This document shows, one piece after another, positions 27,129-36,123 of a DNA stretch of 64,000 bases. The notes under the pieces were generated by a model. It saw only the letters and a program-made list of their open reading frames with translations. It did not search any database and was not told the origin of the DNA. Position 1 is the first letter of the stretch. Every line of letters begins with the position of its first letter. A program made the translations under genes and the position numbers. The stretch comes from an uncultured Peptococcaceae bacterium (GTDB taxonomy: Bacteria > Bacillota > Peptococcia > Peptococcales > Peptococcaceae): NCBI GenBank assembly GCA_910585405.1, contig CAJUDO010000015.1, positions 1-64,000 on the forward strand, read 5' to 3'.

Positions 27129-27674
27129 TTATCTCCGACGCAACTGTACTGCATTCACTGTTTTACGAGTCATCAACTTTTCTTTATCGGTGAGCTCGCT
27201 GGCAGCAGGACGACCCAACGCCACAATCCCATATAGTTCCAGATTTTCTGACTGCTGAAACATGCTCCGCAAATCCACTCTGTCAAAAGAGCCGATACAA
27301 TGAGTTACATAGCCTCTGCGCTGCGCTTCCAGGCTCAAATATCCCCAGGCACAGCCACTGTCAAAGGCTGTCCAGTAGTTGAACAACCCATTGTGGGTAT
27401 CTCCCATATTGCCTGCCAACAAAATTAAAACCGGCGCGGCAGCAATCCATTCCTTCTCGCTGGGCATCATATACTCCATGAGCATTTCCTTATCCTGAGG
27501 AGTTTTCGCCACAAAAAAACGCCAGGGCTGTTCATTGTACGCCGAAGGCGCCTGGGTAGCAGCCAGAAGCATCGCCTGCAAATCCTCTTCCTCCACCGGC
27601 ACGTCAGAAAAATACATCGTAGAATACCGCTCTGCCATTTCCTCCATGATTTCATATTCCAAATTTCTTTTCAT
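27129..27674 (-). CDS. Nitroreductase family protein
   Basis: A 181-residue FMN-dependent oxidoreductase of the nitroreductase fold: MAERYSTMYFSDVPVEEED, the FMN-binding ATQAPSAYNEQPWRFFV, and GIVALGRPA near the C-terminus. Such proteins reduce nitroaromatics, quinones or flavins with NAD(P)H. It is the first gene upstream of the CadC-like repressor in the same direction, about 100 bases apart. GAGG precedes the ATG. The natural substrate is unknown. Confidence 0.9.
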   Translation of the reverse strand: MKRNLEYEIMEEMAERYSTMYFSDVPVEEEDLQAMLLAATQAPSAYNEQPWRFFVAKTPQDKEMLMEYMMPSEKEWIAAAPVLILLAGNMGDTHNGLFNYWTAFDSGCAWGYLSLEAQRRGYVTHCIGSFDRVDLRSMFQQSENLELYGIVALGRPAASELTDKEKLMTRKTVNAVQLRRR

Positions 27675-27986
27675 AATAGGTTCCTCGTCCTTTCCCTTTT
27701 CATCTTAAGCTTGCTTAACTATGGTAACTCTATGGTTTTATTGTATCAATATTTTATACACATAACAAGTAGCGCCGTCTGCAATTCGAGGTTCTATTTT
27801 TTTATCTTTTCTATTATAAATATATCACAATGCATAGGTCTCTTGAAAGCAATAATTCCTGCCAATCTTCCACCTTATTTTTTAAAGTTATTTTTATATT
27901 TTTCATAAAGTTAATGCATTCTTCTAATCAGTATGATATAATTAACTTATCAATTTATTACGTACCTAATTTAAGGAGGTCATTTT

Positions 27987-28340
27987 ATGAATCTACAGGA
28001 AATTCAAGCAATCCCGCTGGCAGCTTCCACACAGGAGTTGTTGTCGCCCGATCCCAAATTTGCTCAGCCTGTCACGCTAACCGAAGCAGAAGTCGCCGAA
28101 GCTCTGCAAAAGGCGGACGCAAAGTCTGCAAATCTGCTGCAGAACATCACACTGCCGGAAGAAGAAGCCCTGAAGCAGCTGGTATTGGAATTGGTCGCAC
28201 TCAATCGGGAAATCGAAATTGCGGAAGCAAAATATCGGAAAACCACCACCGAAGAATCCTTAGGGCTGGCCGCCCGCATCACCACACTGCAAAACCATAA
28301 AACACGGCTGAGTACTATGTTTGTGGCAAGGTTAGGCTAG
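27987..28340 (+). CDS. Small hypothetical protein, helical
   Basis: A 117-residue protein that I do not recognise. It starts at an ATG after a strong AAGGAGG. The sequence is rich in Ala, Leu, Glu and Lys; residues about 50-110 are predicted by eye to form long amphipathic helices or a coiled coil (ITLPEEEALKQLVLELVALN). No signal peptide or membrane helix. It is a one-gene unit followed by a large terminator hairpin. It is well expressed by the look of its ribosome-binding site. Confidence 0.7.
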   Translation: MNLQEIQAIPLAASTQELLSPDPKFAQPVTLTEAEVAEALQKADAKSANLLQNITLPEEEALKQLVLELVALNREIEIAEAKYRKTTTEESLGLAARITTLQNHKTRLSTMFVARLG

Positions 28341-28370
28341 CCTCTGCACAAAAACATTTGCAGAGCAAAG

Positions 28371-28436
28371 AAAAAGGCGCGCAGGATGATATGCCCATTT
28401 AAGGGAATATCCTATCCATGCCGGCGCCTTTTTATT
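28371..28436 (+). terminator. Long terminator hairpin
   Basis: AAAAAGGCGC (28371-28380) pairs with GCGCCTTTTT (28424-28433), enclosing further imperfect pairing (ATATGCCC with GGGAATAT). The symmetry of A and T makes it usable from both sides; the prolyl-tRNA deacylase gene converges on it. Confidence 0.7.
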
Positions 28437-28459
28437 GTTCCGTTTTATGCATTGTCTTC

Positions 28460-28951
28460 TTATGAAAATCTCAAGCAGCTCACCGGATGCTCATACTCTG
28501 CCAAGAGCGCCGCTAAATCTGCCGTGTTCAGCCACACCGTAGCGGTATTTTCATTGGGATGCACGCCAATCTGGCCGTCCAAAAAATACTCGTCCAGCAA
28601 TACCTGCACCCGACCGGCCTCATCGTGCAATACACCCAAGGGGGTGACGGCGCCCTTGGACAGTCCCAACAGCCTCATTAAATCTTCCTCCGAAGCGAAA
28701 GTCAGCGGACGGCTGCCCAGCCGGGCGCGCAGAGCCTTCAAATTTAGCCTGCAATTCTGCTGCACCACCGCCAAATAGTACTGTTGCTTTTTATCATCCC
28801 GCAGAAAAAGATTTTTCGCCACCCGCTCCCCATTGGGCAGACCAAGGGCTTTGCCTTCCTTTGAGGTAAAAACCCTTTCATGCTCCACAATGCGGTAAGC
28901 AATCTGCTTTTGCGCCAGCAGAGAAAGCACCGCCGCTTTGTCATACTGCAC
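28460..28951 (-). CDS. YbaK/ProX-type aminoacyl-tRNA deacylase (prolyl-tRNA synthetase-associated domain)
   Basis: A 163-residue protein of the YbaK/EbsC superfamily, closest in character to the free-standing ProX/PrdX group. Motifs: YRIVEHERVFTSKEG, VAKNLFLRDDKKQQYYLAVV with the conserved lysine, and TPLGVLHDEAGRVQVLLDE, then IGVHPNENTATV. These enzymes hydrolyse mischarged alanyl-tRNA(Pro) and relatives. It is a stand-alone gene with its own promoter region. GGTGTG-like ribosome-binding sequence precedes the ATG. Confidence 0.88.
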   Translation of the reverse strand: MQYDKAAVLSLLAQKQIAYRIVEHERVFTSKEGKALGLPNGERVAKNLFLRDDKKQQYYLAVVQQNCRLNLKALRARLGSRPLTFASEEDLMRLLGLSKGAVTPLGVLHDEAGRVQVLLDEYFLDGQIGVHPNENTATVWLNTADLAALLAEYEHPVSCLRFS

Positions 28952-29057
28952 AGCATCACACCTTCTTTCCTCACTTTTTTAGATATGTTCTTTCGGGCAC
29001 GGTCCACGAAAGGAGCTGTCACAATCTTTTCGCCGCCTTTTTTGTCACCCCAACCGG

Positions 29058-29297
29058 TTAAAAAGCGGTGTGATCACCCTCGCGCTGCCACACACCATAG
29101 CCGTCCTCCTGACAGATTTTCGTCAGCATCTCATACACATCGTCGATGGCTTCCTCCCTAGTGCGATAGCAATCGCCCATACTGATATGATACAAATCCA
29201 TCCAATCATTCTCGCAAGCTTTGGTCATAAAGGTCCACTTGTCCTCTTCATTTTGACCAATATACCAATAGACTTCCTGCCACTTCGGTCGAAACAT
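29058..29297 (-). CDS. Small hypothetical protein coupled to the rRNA/tRNA methylase gene
   Basis: A 79-residue protein, not recognised. It is rich in Trp, Tyr and acidic residues (RPKWQEVYWYIGQNEEDKWT, then EEAIDDVYEMLTKICQEDGY), with no signal or membrane segment. The ATG at 29297 follows the stop of the SpoU methylase gene by one base and has GGAGG nine bases upstream, so translation is coupled. The longer frame overlapping the methylase is not supported. Confidence 0.65.
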   Translation of the reverse strand: MFRPKWQEVYWYIGQNEEDKWTFMTKACENDWMDLYHISMGDCYRTREEAIDDVYEMLTKICQEDGYGVWQREGDHTAF

Positions 29298-29298
29298 C

Positions 29299-30069
29299 TC
29301 ATCTTGCCTCCTTACCCATGCGGATAGCATAGAGCAAAATGCCTGTCGCCACCGCCACATTCAGCGATTCTGCCTGCTGAAACAGCGGAATCTTCACCAG
29401 CATATCGCCATGATGGATTTGCTGCGGGCCGTTGGCTTCATTGCTGACTACCAGCGCGGTCTTCACCGGAAACTGCAGCTGATGATACCCCTGCTCCGCT
29501 CGAATATCCGACACCACCAACTGAAAACCCCATCTGTGCAGCGTATCTGTCATCTCCTGTACATTCCCGATCTGATATACCGGCAACCGAAAAATTGCTC
29601 CCATGGTAGCCCGCAGCGTTTTGTCATTGTACAAATCCACCGTCCCGCTCAGACAGAGCATGGCCTGAGTATCCGATGCCAAAGCCGTACGCACAATCGT
29701 ACCCAGATTTCCCGGATCCTGCACGCCGTCTATAATGATGATTTGCTCCATAGAAGCGATATCTTTCCACGACCATTGGGGCTGCACGGCAATGGCCGCA
29801 ATGCCCTGGCTGTGTATAGTGGGCAGCGCCTTTTCCAAAAGTCCCGCCTTCACCAAATAGCAGGGCGTCTCCTGTAACGAGAGCTGAGGCACCAGCTCCT
29901 GTCGCGCTTCATCCACAAGCACCGCCTCCACCGCGCCATGCTCCAAGGCCTCCTGCACAAAGCGCAAGCCCTCCGCCACAAATTTTCCGTATTGCTGTCG
30001 ATATTTTTTTTGCTGCAGCGCTTTACAACGTTTCAGCCACTGATTTTGCTCTGATTGGATGAGTTCCAA
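29299..30069 (-). CDS. SpoU/TrmH-family RNA 2'-O-methyltransferase
   Basis: A 256-residue SPOUT methyltransferase. The N-terminal substrate-binding domain (QNQWLKRCKALQQKKYR to FVAEGLRFVQEAL) is followed by the knotted catalytic domain with motif 1 IIDGVQDPGNLGTIVRTALA, motif 2 ALVVSNEANGP and motif 3 SLNVAVATGILLYAI. It methylates a ribose in rRNA or tRNA; which one is not decidable. I set the start at TTG 30069, nine bases after GGAG; GTG 30078 and TTG 30087 are alternatives, all near the same site. It lies between cca and a small coupled gene, in one transcript. Confidence 0.9.
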   Translation of the reverse strand: MELIQSEQNQWLKRCKALQQKKYRQQYGKFVAEGLRFVQEALEHGAVEAVLVDEARQELVPQLSLQETPCYLVKAGLLEKALPTIHSQGIAAIAVQPQWSWKDIASMEQIIIIDGVQDPGNLGTIVRTALASDTQAMLCLSGTVDLYNDKTLRATMGAIFRLPVYQIGNVQEMTDTLHRWGFQLVVSDIRAEQGYHQLQFPVKTALVVSNEANGPQQIHHGDMLVKIPLFQQAESLNVAVATGILLYAIRMGKEAR

Positions 30070-30088
30070 AGAGTTCACACTCCTCAAA

Positions 30089-31471
30089 TTATTCTATACC
30101 CGAATGCCCTGCACCGGGATTTCCTGTTTCTATCTGCCGTAATAAATAGGTTTTCTGATTTAAATCGGGATTTTCTAACACCAAATCCAATAACCGCTCC
30201 AGTATATCTCCCACGGCCCTGCCCTTGTAGCCCAAAGCCGTGAGCTCTCTGCCCGAAACTGCCAGCTCCTTCAAGGAGCAGCAATCGCCGCGCTGGGCAA
30301 TCCGCGCCAGAAGCGACTCCATCTCCGAAAAGATCTCCAAGGGCAGCTGGGCCAGCGCATCGCTGTGCGCCCGCACGTCAGCGCGTTTCACCGCAATCAA
30401 ATCATACACCCCGTCAAAGCCCAGTTCCGCCACCGCCCGACGCATGCACACTTCCGTCGCCTCCAGCAGCTGCTCATGCCGCGCAATCAGATTCTGCACC
30501 TGATGGATGGTCTTTTTGTCATAGCGTAGCCGCTCCAAAATCTTCCCTGCCAGTTCCGCTCCTGCAGCACTGTGACCTTCATAGATGTCCTTCCCGTCGC
30601 AGGACTTCCACACAAAGGGCTTCCCAATGTCATGGAGCAACATGGTCAGCCTTAGATGCAGTATTGGCGGTGCCAAATCCACCGCCTTCAGCGTATGGGT
30701 AAAGATATCAAACTGATGTCGGCTGCCCTCCTGGGCAAAGTGCCAAGTATGACAAAATTCCGACATAAAATAAGGAAAGCAATTCAACCGCGCCAGGGTT
30801 TCCAACCCATAACCCGCCCAGGAGCTGGTGAGAATTTTGTTCAGCTCCACCTGGATGCGTTCCCTGGCAATACTTTTCAACAGATAACTGTATTCCTTGA
30901 TGGCGCGCTCTGTCTCCGTTTCAAATTGAAAATTGAGCACACAGGCAAAGCGCACCGCGCGCATGATACGCAAACCGTCTTCCTGATAGCGGTCCGCCGC
31001 ATTACCCACACAGCGCACAATGCCCCGCTGCAAATCCTCAATGCCCTGAAAATAATCAATGACGCCCTTATCGGGATGATACGCCAAGGCATTGATGGTA
31101 AAATCTCGACGGCTCAAGTCTTCCCGCAGATTATTGGTAAAGAACACTTCCTTAGGGTGACGATGGTCCTCATAAACGCCGTCGATCCGATAGGTGGTAA
31201 TCTCGACAGGCAAGCCACCCAAGAGTACCGTCACAGTACCGTGCTGCAGCCCTGTGAGAATAACCCTCTCCTTCTGAAACAATTCCTGCACCTGCTCCGG
31301 CAGCGCTTCCGTACAAATATCCCAGTCCTTTGGTTCTTTTCCCAACAGGCAGTCCCGCACACAGCCGCCCACCAAATATGCCTGAAACCCATGGGCCGCA
31401 AAACACTCTAAAATTTTCTGACACTGCCAAGGAATGGCAAATTGTATTTTCAACGCTCCCACCTCTTCCAT
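30089..31471 (-). CDS. cca: CCA tRNA nucleotidyltransferase with HD domain
   Basis: A 460-residue class II CCA-adding enzyme or poly(A) polymerase family member. The catalytic core has LVGGCVRDCLLGKEPKDWDI with the DxD metal ligands, RRDFTINALAY, and a following RNA-binding region. An HD domain is visible (RLTMLLHDIGKPFV with the histidine-aspartate pair), as in CCA enzymes with phosphohydrolase activity. The sole tRNA gene in this window already encodes CCA, so the enzyme may serve repair or other tRNAs. The ATG has GGGAG six bases upstream; a TTG at 31453 is an alternative. Confidence 0.93.
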   Translation of the reverse strand: MEEVGALKIQFAIPWQCQKILECFAAHGFQAYLVGGCVRDCLLGKEPKDWDICTEALPEQVQELFQKERVILTGLQHGTVTVLLGGLPVEITTYRIDGVYEDHRHPKEVFFTNNLREDLSRRDFTINALAYHPDKGVIDYFQGIEDLQRGIVRCVGNAADRYQEDGLRIMRAVRFACVLNFQFETETERAIKEYSYLLKSIARERIQVELNKILTSSWAGYGLETLARLNCFPYFMSEFCHTWHFAQEGSRHQFDIFTHTLKAVDLAPPILHLRLTMLLHDIGKPFVWKSCDGKDIYEGHSAAGAELAGKILERLRYDKKTIHQVQNLIARHEQLLEATEVCMRRAVAELGFDGVYDLIAVKRADVRAHSDALAQLPLEIFSEMESLLARIAQRGDCCSLKELAVSGRELTALGYKGRAVGDILERLLDLVLENPDLNQKTYLLRQIETGNPGAGHSGIE

Positions 31472-31755
31472 CTCGTTCTCCCGTGTTGTTCCTCTTAATC
31501 ATAGCAGGAAACGGGAAAAATAACAAATATAAAATCATTTCACAGCCTCCATGCAGCAAAAAAACCAACTTTTCCTTTACATTTATATAGAAATCGTCTA
31601 AACTACTAATAAGCTACTATTCGAAATCGTCTGCCAATGTATTTTTTCTCTTGCAATTGTACAAATTTTTTTATATAATTTTATAAAAAAGTTCTTTATA
31701 CATAAGTGGAGCTTATATTGGCACCAATCATCATATTTTATTGGAGGGCATTTTT

Positions 31756-32361
31756 ATGAAACTACATCGCTATTTTTACCCAGACGGGAACTTTGAATTG
31801 TTGTATCTATGCGATTACTATCCTGTAGACCGTTATAAACAGGAATTTTACAACAATAACTGCAGCCGCTTGCTGAACTTCCGGCAAAATATCAGCGACT
31901 CCCTGGACTATATCCGCGGCTACCTGTACAACGACCCGTACTGGCAGAAACTCACCAGTGAATTGGAAGGTGAAGACGTACATCTGTATGCATTCCCATC
32001 CTGCACCATCGACAACTTCAAATCCGGTCTGTACCCATTGGTAGAGGATTTGTGCCGTGCCAACGAATCCTTCTTTGACGCTGCAAAATGCTTAGTGCGT
32101 ACCAGAACGTTGGAAAGCGAAGAAAAAGTATCCGGTCACATGGCTACCATTGAAAAATCCCGCTGCTGTGAAATCACAGACGAATCCATCGCCATTCTAT
32201 TCGACGATGTGACGACCAACGGCGCTTCTCTAAAAGCCGGTCATGATATCCTAAAAGCTGCCGGCTACAAAACCATCATCTGTATTGCCATCGCCAAGGT
32301 TTATCACCCTGACGAAGAGTCAGAAGAGATTGATATGCCTGTCATTCAAAGAGAAGAATAG
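31756..32361 (+). CDS. Phosphoribosyltransferase-like protein
   Basis: A 201-residue protein. Residues about 146-160 carry a PRPP-binding loop, ILFDDVTTNGASLKAG, typical of type I phosphoribosyltransferases, followed by a hydrophobic strand IICIAIAKV. The N-terminal part is unusual (RYFYPDGNFELLYLCDYYPV) and lacks the cysteines of ComF proteins. Its substrate is not apparent; it may be a regulatory or salvage-type PRTase. GGAGGG precedes the ATG. A one-gene unit ending in the terminator at 32376-32404. Confidence 0.75.
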   Translation: MKLHRYFYPDGNFELLYLCDYYPVDRYKQEFYNNNCSRLLNFRQNISDSLDYIRGYLYNDPYWQKLTSELEGEDVHLYAFPSCTIDNFKSGLYPLVEDLCRANESFFDAAKCLVRTRTLESEEKVSGHMATIEKSRCCEITDESIAILFDDVTTNGASLKAGHDILKAAGYKTIICIAIAKVYHPDEESEEIDMPVIQREE

Positions 32362-32375
32362 TTCAACCATGATTT

Positions 32376-32404
32376 GGGCTGCGTGATAAAACGCAGCCCC
32401 TTTT
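32376..32404 (+). terminator. Terminator of the PRTase-like gene
   Basis: GGGCTGCGT (32376-32384) with ACGCAGCCC (32391-32399), then CTTTTGTTTG. Confidence 0.8.
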
Positions 32405-32436
32405 GTTTGTTTTTTCCTCTATGTCGTAGACAATTT

Positions 32437-33624
32437 TTAAAAATGTGCACTCCGCTCATTTTTTTCTAAAAACTCAGGCAGTTTGAACCAGCTATGCTTG
32501 GTCTCCTTCCACCCACTTTTTTGCTTCACCGGTTCATGCAGCAAACTCTGTACACTGCGTCCCATATTTTGCACCAACAGCTTCAAGGTACGTCGCATCA
32601 TCTCCGCCGTTTCCTCGTCCACATCCCGTAATGTTTTCAGCAGTTCCCCGCCGTTACGCAGCCAAAGCTTTGCCAGATCCTGCAAGTTATCCGTTTCTTC
32701 CACCGTCACGATATCAAACAGCGCATCCACAAACTGCTCCCGTTGCTCTGAAGACAGATTGGCCAACCAGCCGCGAATGGTCTGGTCCAGAAAACGGCCG
32801 CTGGCCGTCACCTGTTCCAGATAGACAAAGTCGGGACCCAGTACCTTCCACGAATAAGGATCATGCTGCATAATAAAATGACCGCTGCTCTGAATAATGG
32901 TAAAAGGCTCGGCATGCTCCAGCATCATCCCAAACAACGACGTCTGCGGAATAAAGGTCTGTATTTTTTGACAGATCGCCTTATAACCTGCGCTCTCAAT
33001 CACATCCTCCAAAAAACCGGGACCATCGTTGTTATACACTGCCACGATGCGCCGCTGCACCTCCGGCTCCACAAAAGCCGCCGCAAAGGCAGCCAGATTG
33101 CCGCCTTTAGAATGACCGCCCACATACAAGGGCCCCGTCGTGATTTCCGCCACGCGCTGCAAATACCGCACTGCTTCCTGCTGAGCCGGTACGCCAGAAC
33201 GGAAGGTCATATTGAAATCCTCTTTCCAACCAGTGATGCTGAGATCTGTTCCCCGATAGGCTACATAATAGCTGCCATCTCCCAGATTGATGGTGATGGC
33301 AGCAAATTGCTTTTCCGCCTCCCGATCCAGCTGCTGCACATGATACAATAACTGCAGCGCTCCAAACCGTTTGCTTTTGCCCATGGATACCAGCAGCGTT
33401 TCATCCTCCGGCACCCGCAAATTTTTCACGCGCTCCGGCAGCTGCACAAACAAATCCGCCGTTTCCTTCACCGTAATCACACTATCGCAATCAAAGCCGC
33501 TGACAATAGAATCCAACACCACATATCCCAGGCAGCTGAGAATCAGATTATCCACCAAATTAAAGGACGCCTGCTGAAAGGTCAAATCCCCACGCCAGTC
33601 CAGATAATCAAACAAATTCGTCAT
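32437..33624 (-). CDS. Mbeg1-like (DUF2974) alpha/beta hydrolase
   Basis: A 395-residue protein of the DUF2974 family, lipase-like alpha/beta hydrolases. The strand with YVAYRGTDLSITGWKEDFNM and the nucleophile elbow LYVGGHSKGGNLAAFAA (Ser in GHSKG) are clear, and a histidine in HDPYSWKVLG may complete the site. The C-terminal about 120 residues are helical and specific to the family. No signal peptide. Function unknown; many Firmicutes have several copies. The tRNA-Gly gene lies upstream in the same direction but is separated by its own terminator. Confidence 0.88.
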   Translation of the reverse strand: MTNLFDYLDWRGDLTFQQASFNLVDNLILSCLGYVVLDSIVSGFDCDSVITVKETADLFVQLPERVKNLRVPEDETLLVSMGKSKRFGALQLLYHVQQLDREAEKQFAAITINLGDGSYYVAYRGTDLSITGWKEDFNMTFRSGVPAQQEAVRYLQRVAEITTGPLYVGGHSKGGNLAAFAAAFVEPEVQRRIVAVYNNDGPGFLEDVIESAGYKAICQKIQTFIPQTSLFGMMLEHAEPFTIIQSSGHFIMQHDPYSWKVLGPDFVYLEQVTASGRFLDQTIRGWLANLSSEQREQFVDALFDIVTVEETDNLQDLAKLWLRNGGELLKTLRDVDEETAEMMRRTLKLLVQNMGRSVQSLLHEPVKQKSGWKETKHSWFKLPEFLEKNERSAHF

Positions 33625-33795
33625 ATCCCAACGCTCCGTTTCATTTTATATGGTTCTACTATACCATATCTTTCCATAATCTGCAATTTCTATTTATTGC
33701 ATCGCAGTCGCGGCAATCATTTTGCTGGTCTATCTTACAAAACGAATCAGATATGAGCCAGCCAGAAAACAACAGACAAAAGGGAATCAGAAAAG

Positions 33796-33835
33796 CAAAA
33801 AACGACAGCATCTGCAATCCTGCAAATACTGTCGT
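33796..33835 (-). terminator. Terminator of the tRNA-Gly gene
   Basis: ACGACAG/CTGTCGT (33802-33808 with 33829-33835) with an inner TGCA pairing, followed on the minus strand by TTTTTT. Confidence 0.7.
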
Positions 33836-33847
33836 GAAACAAAATTT

Positions 33848-33922
33848 TGGAGCGGAAGACGAGATTCGAACTCGCGACCCTCGCCTTGGCAAGGCGATGC
33901 TCTACCACTGAGCCACTTCCGC
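33848..33922 (-). tRNA. tRNA-Gly (GCC)
   Basis: A complete 75-base tRNA on the minus strand: acceptor GCGGAAG/CTTCCGC, D-arm GCTCAGTGGTAGAGC, anticodon stem TCGCC/GGCGA with loop TTGCCAA (anticodon GCC), a five-base variable region, T-arm GCGAGTTCGAATCTCGT with the invariant TTCGAAT, discriminator T and an encoded CCA. Confidence 0.97.
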
Positions 33923-34084
33923 AAACTCACATCAAATGCCGCCAGCACACCAAAGGGGTTCTGCTGCAACTTTGATTATTTTAGCACTTAAAGCGAGAAA
34001 TGTAAACAGAATATTTTTAATAAAGATGAAGCAATTTTTATAAAGCAAAAAACAATTTTTTATCGTCTTATTTTTCTCCATACG

Positions 34085-34132
34085 GAAAAAAGAAGAAGTA
34101 CTCAACGTCTCTAACGTTCAGGCACTTCTTCT
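34085..34132 (-). terminator. Terminator of the MATE pump gene
   Basis: AGAAGAAGT and ACTTCTTCT arms with inner AACGT/ACGTT pairing; T-rich flanks on both sides, longer on the minus strand. Confidence 0.7.
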
Positions 34133-34189
34133 TTCTCTTTCCGAAGGGCGTTTGCCTGGCCGCGCACAGCGTCAATTATAAAAGCGGCG

Positions 34190-35548
34190 TCATAACGCCA
34201 GCCCGGCATGGTCTGTCTTTTTGCGCATTTTTTGCAAGGTTCTCAGATAGAGCGCCACTACCATGGCAGTGGAAAGCAAATCGGCTACCGGCTGTGCCCA
34301 GATGAGACCGTTCACGCCTATGGCTGCATTCATAATGAATAATGCGGGAATATAGATGAAGCCCTGACGGCTCAGATTGATAATCAGGGCCTCGGTGGCG
34401 GCTCCCATTGCCTGCAGGGCGTTGCCCAATACATAAAATACGCCGAACAGGCAGCTGGTGGTCAGAAGGATATACACGAACTGTACTGCATAGTGAAAGG
34501 CTTCTGGCTCATTTAAAAAGGCTTGCACAATCTGTTTCGTGAATAGATAGCACAGTCCTGTCATCACTACGCTGAGCCCCAGGGAAAAGAGCAGGGAAAA
34601 ACGCATGACCTTCTGAAACCGCTCCCACAATCTGGCGCCTACGCAGTAGCCCAACAGCGGCTGCACGCCCTGCCCGAAGCCGATGCAAATCATGCCGGTC
34701 ATCATGGTCACCTTCATGGCTACGCCGATTCCTGCCAGCGCCATATCGCCATAAGCGGTCATCAGGCCGTTCATCACAATCTGGGATACGCTCATCAGAA
34801 GCGAACCCAAGGAAGCGGGAATACCGATGGCCAGGACATTCCAGAGCACCTTTTCCTTACAGGTAAAATCCTTGAGCCTAATGCTCAGCGAGGAATTGCC
34901 CTGCAGAAAATAATAGACATAGTAGCAGGCAGCGACTACATTGCCAATGACAGTGGCCACAGCGGCGCCGGCAATATCCCAGCCCAGCGCTAAAATTAAA
35001 ATCGGGTCCAGGACGATATTGAGCAGGTTGCCAATCACCTGGCCCATCATGGCTTTGCCCGATTGACCTTCGGCACGGATGACGTTGGAATAGCAGTTGG
35101 AAATGGTGGCAAAGGGACCGCAAAAGCTGACAATCACCAGATAGGTTTTGGCAAATTGCCAGGTATCGGGACTGGCGCCAATCCAGCCCAGAATAGTATC
35201 CATAAAAATGAGAAAGAGTGCGGACAGCAGAAGACCCGTCGCTACGCAGCCCCACATGCAGAAGGAGCAGACCTTTTTGGCATATTCCTGCCGTCCTTCT
35301 CCCAGGGCGCGGGATATGACGGAGGTTCCGCCGATGCCGAAAACAGAGCCGATGGACATGAACATCAAAAAAACCGGCGTGGCCAAAGACACTGCCGCCA
35401 CCTGCAGGGCGTCATGGGTTTGCCCAATAAAGAAGGTATCCGCCAGATTATAAATCAGCACCATCAGCATGGCCGGTACGGCATTTTGCAACACGGCTGT
35501 GGGAATCGCTGCCTCGCGAAAGAGTGTTTCTGCCTGATTGTGTTTCAT
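34190..35548 (-). CDS. MATE family multidrug/drug:cation antiporter
   Basis: A 452-residue membrane protein with twelve hydrophobic segments in two homologous halves. MATE signatures include AVPAMLMVLIYNLADTFFIG and the second-half counterpart IPASLGSLLMSVSQIVMNG. It exports drugs or cationic compounds with Na+ or H+. It lies just downstream of a MarR-family gene in the same direction, and sequences of the same type (ATAGC-YGCTTT) lie before both genes, so the pump is probably MarR-controlled. The ATG has a weak GGAGGGATTTTT-like sequence. Confidence 0.93.
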   Translation of the reverse strand: MKHNQAETLFREAAIPTAVLQNAVPAMLMVLIYNLADTFFIGQTHDALQVAAVSLATPVFLMFMSIGSVFGIGGTSVISRALGEGRQEYAKKVCSFCMWGCVATGLLLSALFLIFMDTILGWIGASPDTWQFAKTYLVIVSFCGPFATISNCYSNVIRAEGQSGKAMMGQVIGNLLNIVLDPILILALGWDIAGAAVATVIGNVVAACYYVYYFLQGNSSLSIRLKDFTCKEKVLWNVLAIGIPASLGSLLMSVSQIVMNGLMTAYGDMALAGIGVAMKVTMMTGMICIGFGQGVQPLLGYCVGARLWERFQKVMRFSLLFSLGLSVVMTGLCYLFTKQIVQAFLNEPEAFHYAVQFVYILLTTSCLFGVFYVLGNALQAMGAATEALIINLSRQGFIYIPALFIMNAAIGVNGLIWAQPVADLLSTAMVVALYLRTLQKMRKKTDHAGLAL

Positions 35549-35575
35549 AAAAATCCCTCCATTTTTGTTTTATTT

Positions 35576-35591
35576 CAATAGCACGCTTTTG
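35576..35591. promoter_or_regulatory. Candidate MarR box before the MATE gene
   Basis: CAATAGCACGCTTTTG, matching the two copies upstream of the MarR gene at 36085-36123. Confidence 0.5.
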
Positions 35592-35601
35592 ATTAGTCCA
35601 T

Positions 35602-35626
35602 TGGAAAACCCGCCTTTTTCAGCGGG
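35602..35626 (-). terminator. Weak hairpin between marR-type gene and MATE gene
   Basis: GCCCGC and GCGGGT pair around an eight-base loop, then TTTTCC on the minus strand. It could reduce read-through into the pump gene. Confidence 0.4.
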
Positions 35627-35631
35627 CTTTC

Positions 35632-36054
35632 TTACAGCGTATCGCGCACCTTCTTTAATAAGCTCAAAAAAATTTCCTGTTCTGTTTGGGTCAGGCCGGA
35701 CAAGAGCGCCTTCTCCGCATGCTGCATATTCTGCTCGGCGCGCTGGCAACATTGCTCCCCCAGCGGCGTAATCCGCACCATCTTGATTCTCCGGTCCTCG
35801 GCATTGCCAAAGCCCTCCACCAGCTTCTTCTGTTCCAGCCTTGCCACAACGCCCGCGGCGGTGGATTGAGCCACGTGCAGCGATTTTTCCAGCGCCTTCA
35901 GCGGCATCTGCTTTTCTGCGGCGTCGTGCAGCGTCAGTAGCAGGGTGCACTGGGCCATGGTGATGCCGTCGGCGCGCATGGTATTGTTCGCGTTTTTTTC
36001 CAGTTCATCGTGAATTTGTTTGATCAGAGCGCCGCATGTATCCTGTAGCATCAT
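35632..36054 (-). CDS. MarR-family transcriptional regulator
   Basis: A 140-residue winged-helix regulator: GITMAQCTLLLTLHDAAEKQ, LEKSLHVAQSTAAGVVARLE (recognition helix), EDRRIKMVRITPLGEQCC (wing). It usually represses efflux genes and is released by phenolic or drug-like ligands. Start at ATG 36054 with GGAGG eight bases upstream. It is upstream of, and co-directional with, the MATE gene. Two AATAGCNTGCTTT repeats in its promoter and one before the pump are its likely operators. Confidence 0.93.
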   Translation of the reverse strand: MMLQDTCGALIKQIHDELEKNANNTMRADGITMAQCTLLLTLHDAAEKQMPLKALEKSLHVAQSTAAGVVARLEQKKLVEGFGNAEDRRIKMVRITPLGEQCCQRAEQNMQHAEKALLSGLTQTEQEIFLSLLKKVRDTL

Positions 36055-36084
36055 AGCAACTCCCTCCTTTTCTCTGTTTATTAT

Positions 36085-36123
36085 AATAGCATGCTTTTGT
36101 TTTCATTTCAATAGCTTGCTTTC
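36085..36123. promoter_or_regulatory. Two candidate MarR boxes in the MarR gene promoter
   Basis: AATAGCATGCTTTTG (36085-36099) and CAATAGCTTGCTTTC (36109-36123), direct repeats 24 bases apart, each with a palindromic AGC-TGCT-like core. Confidence 0.55.
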
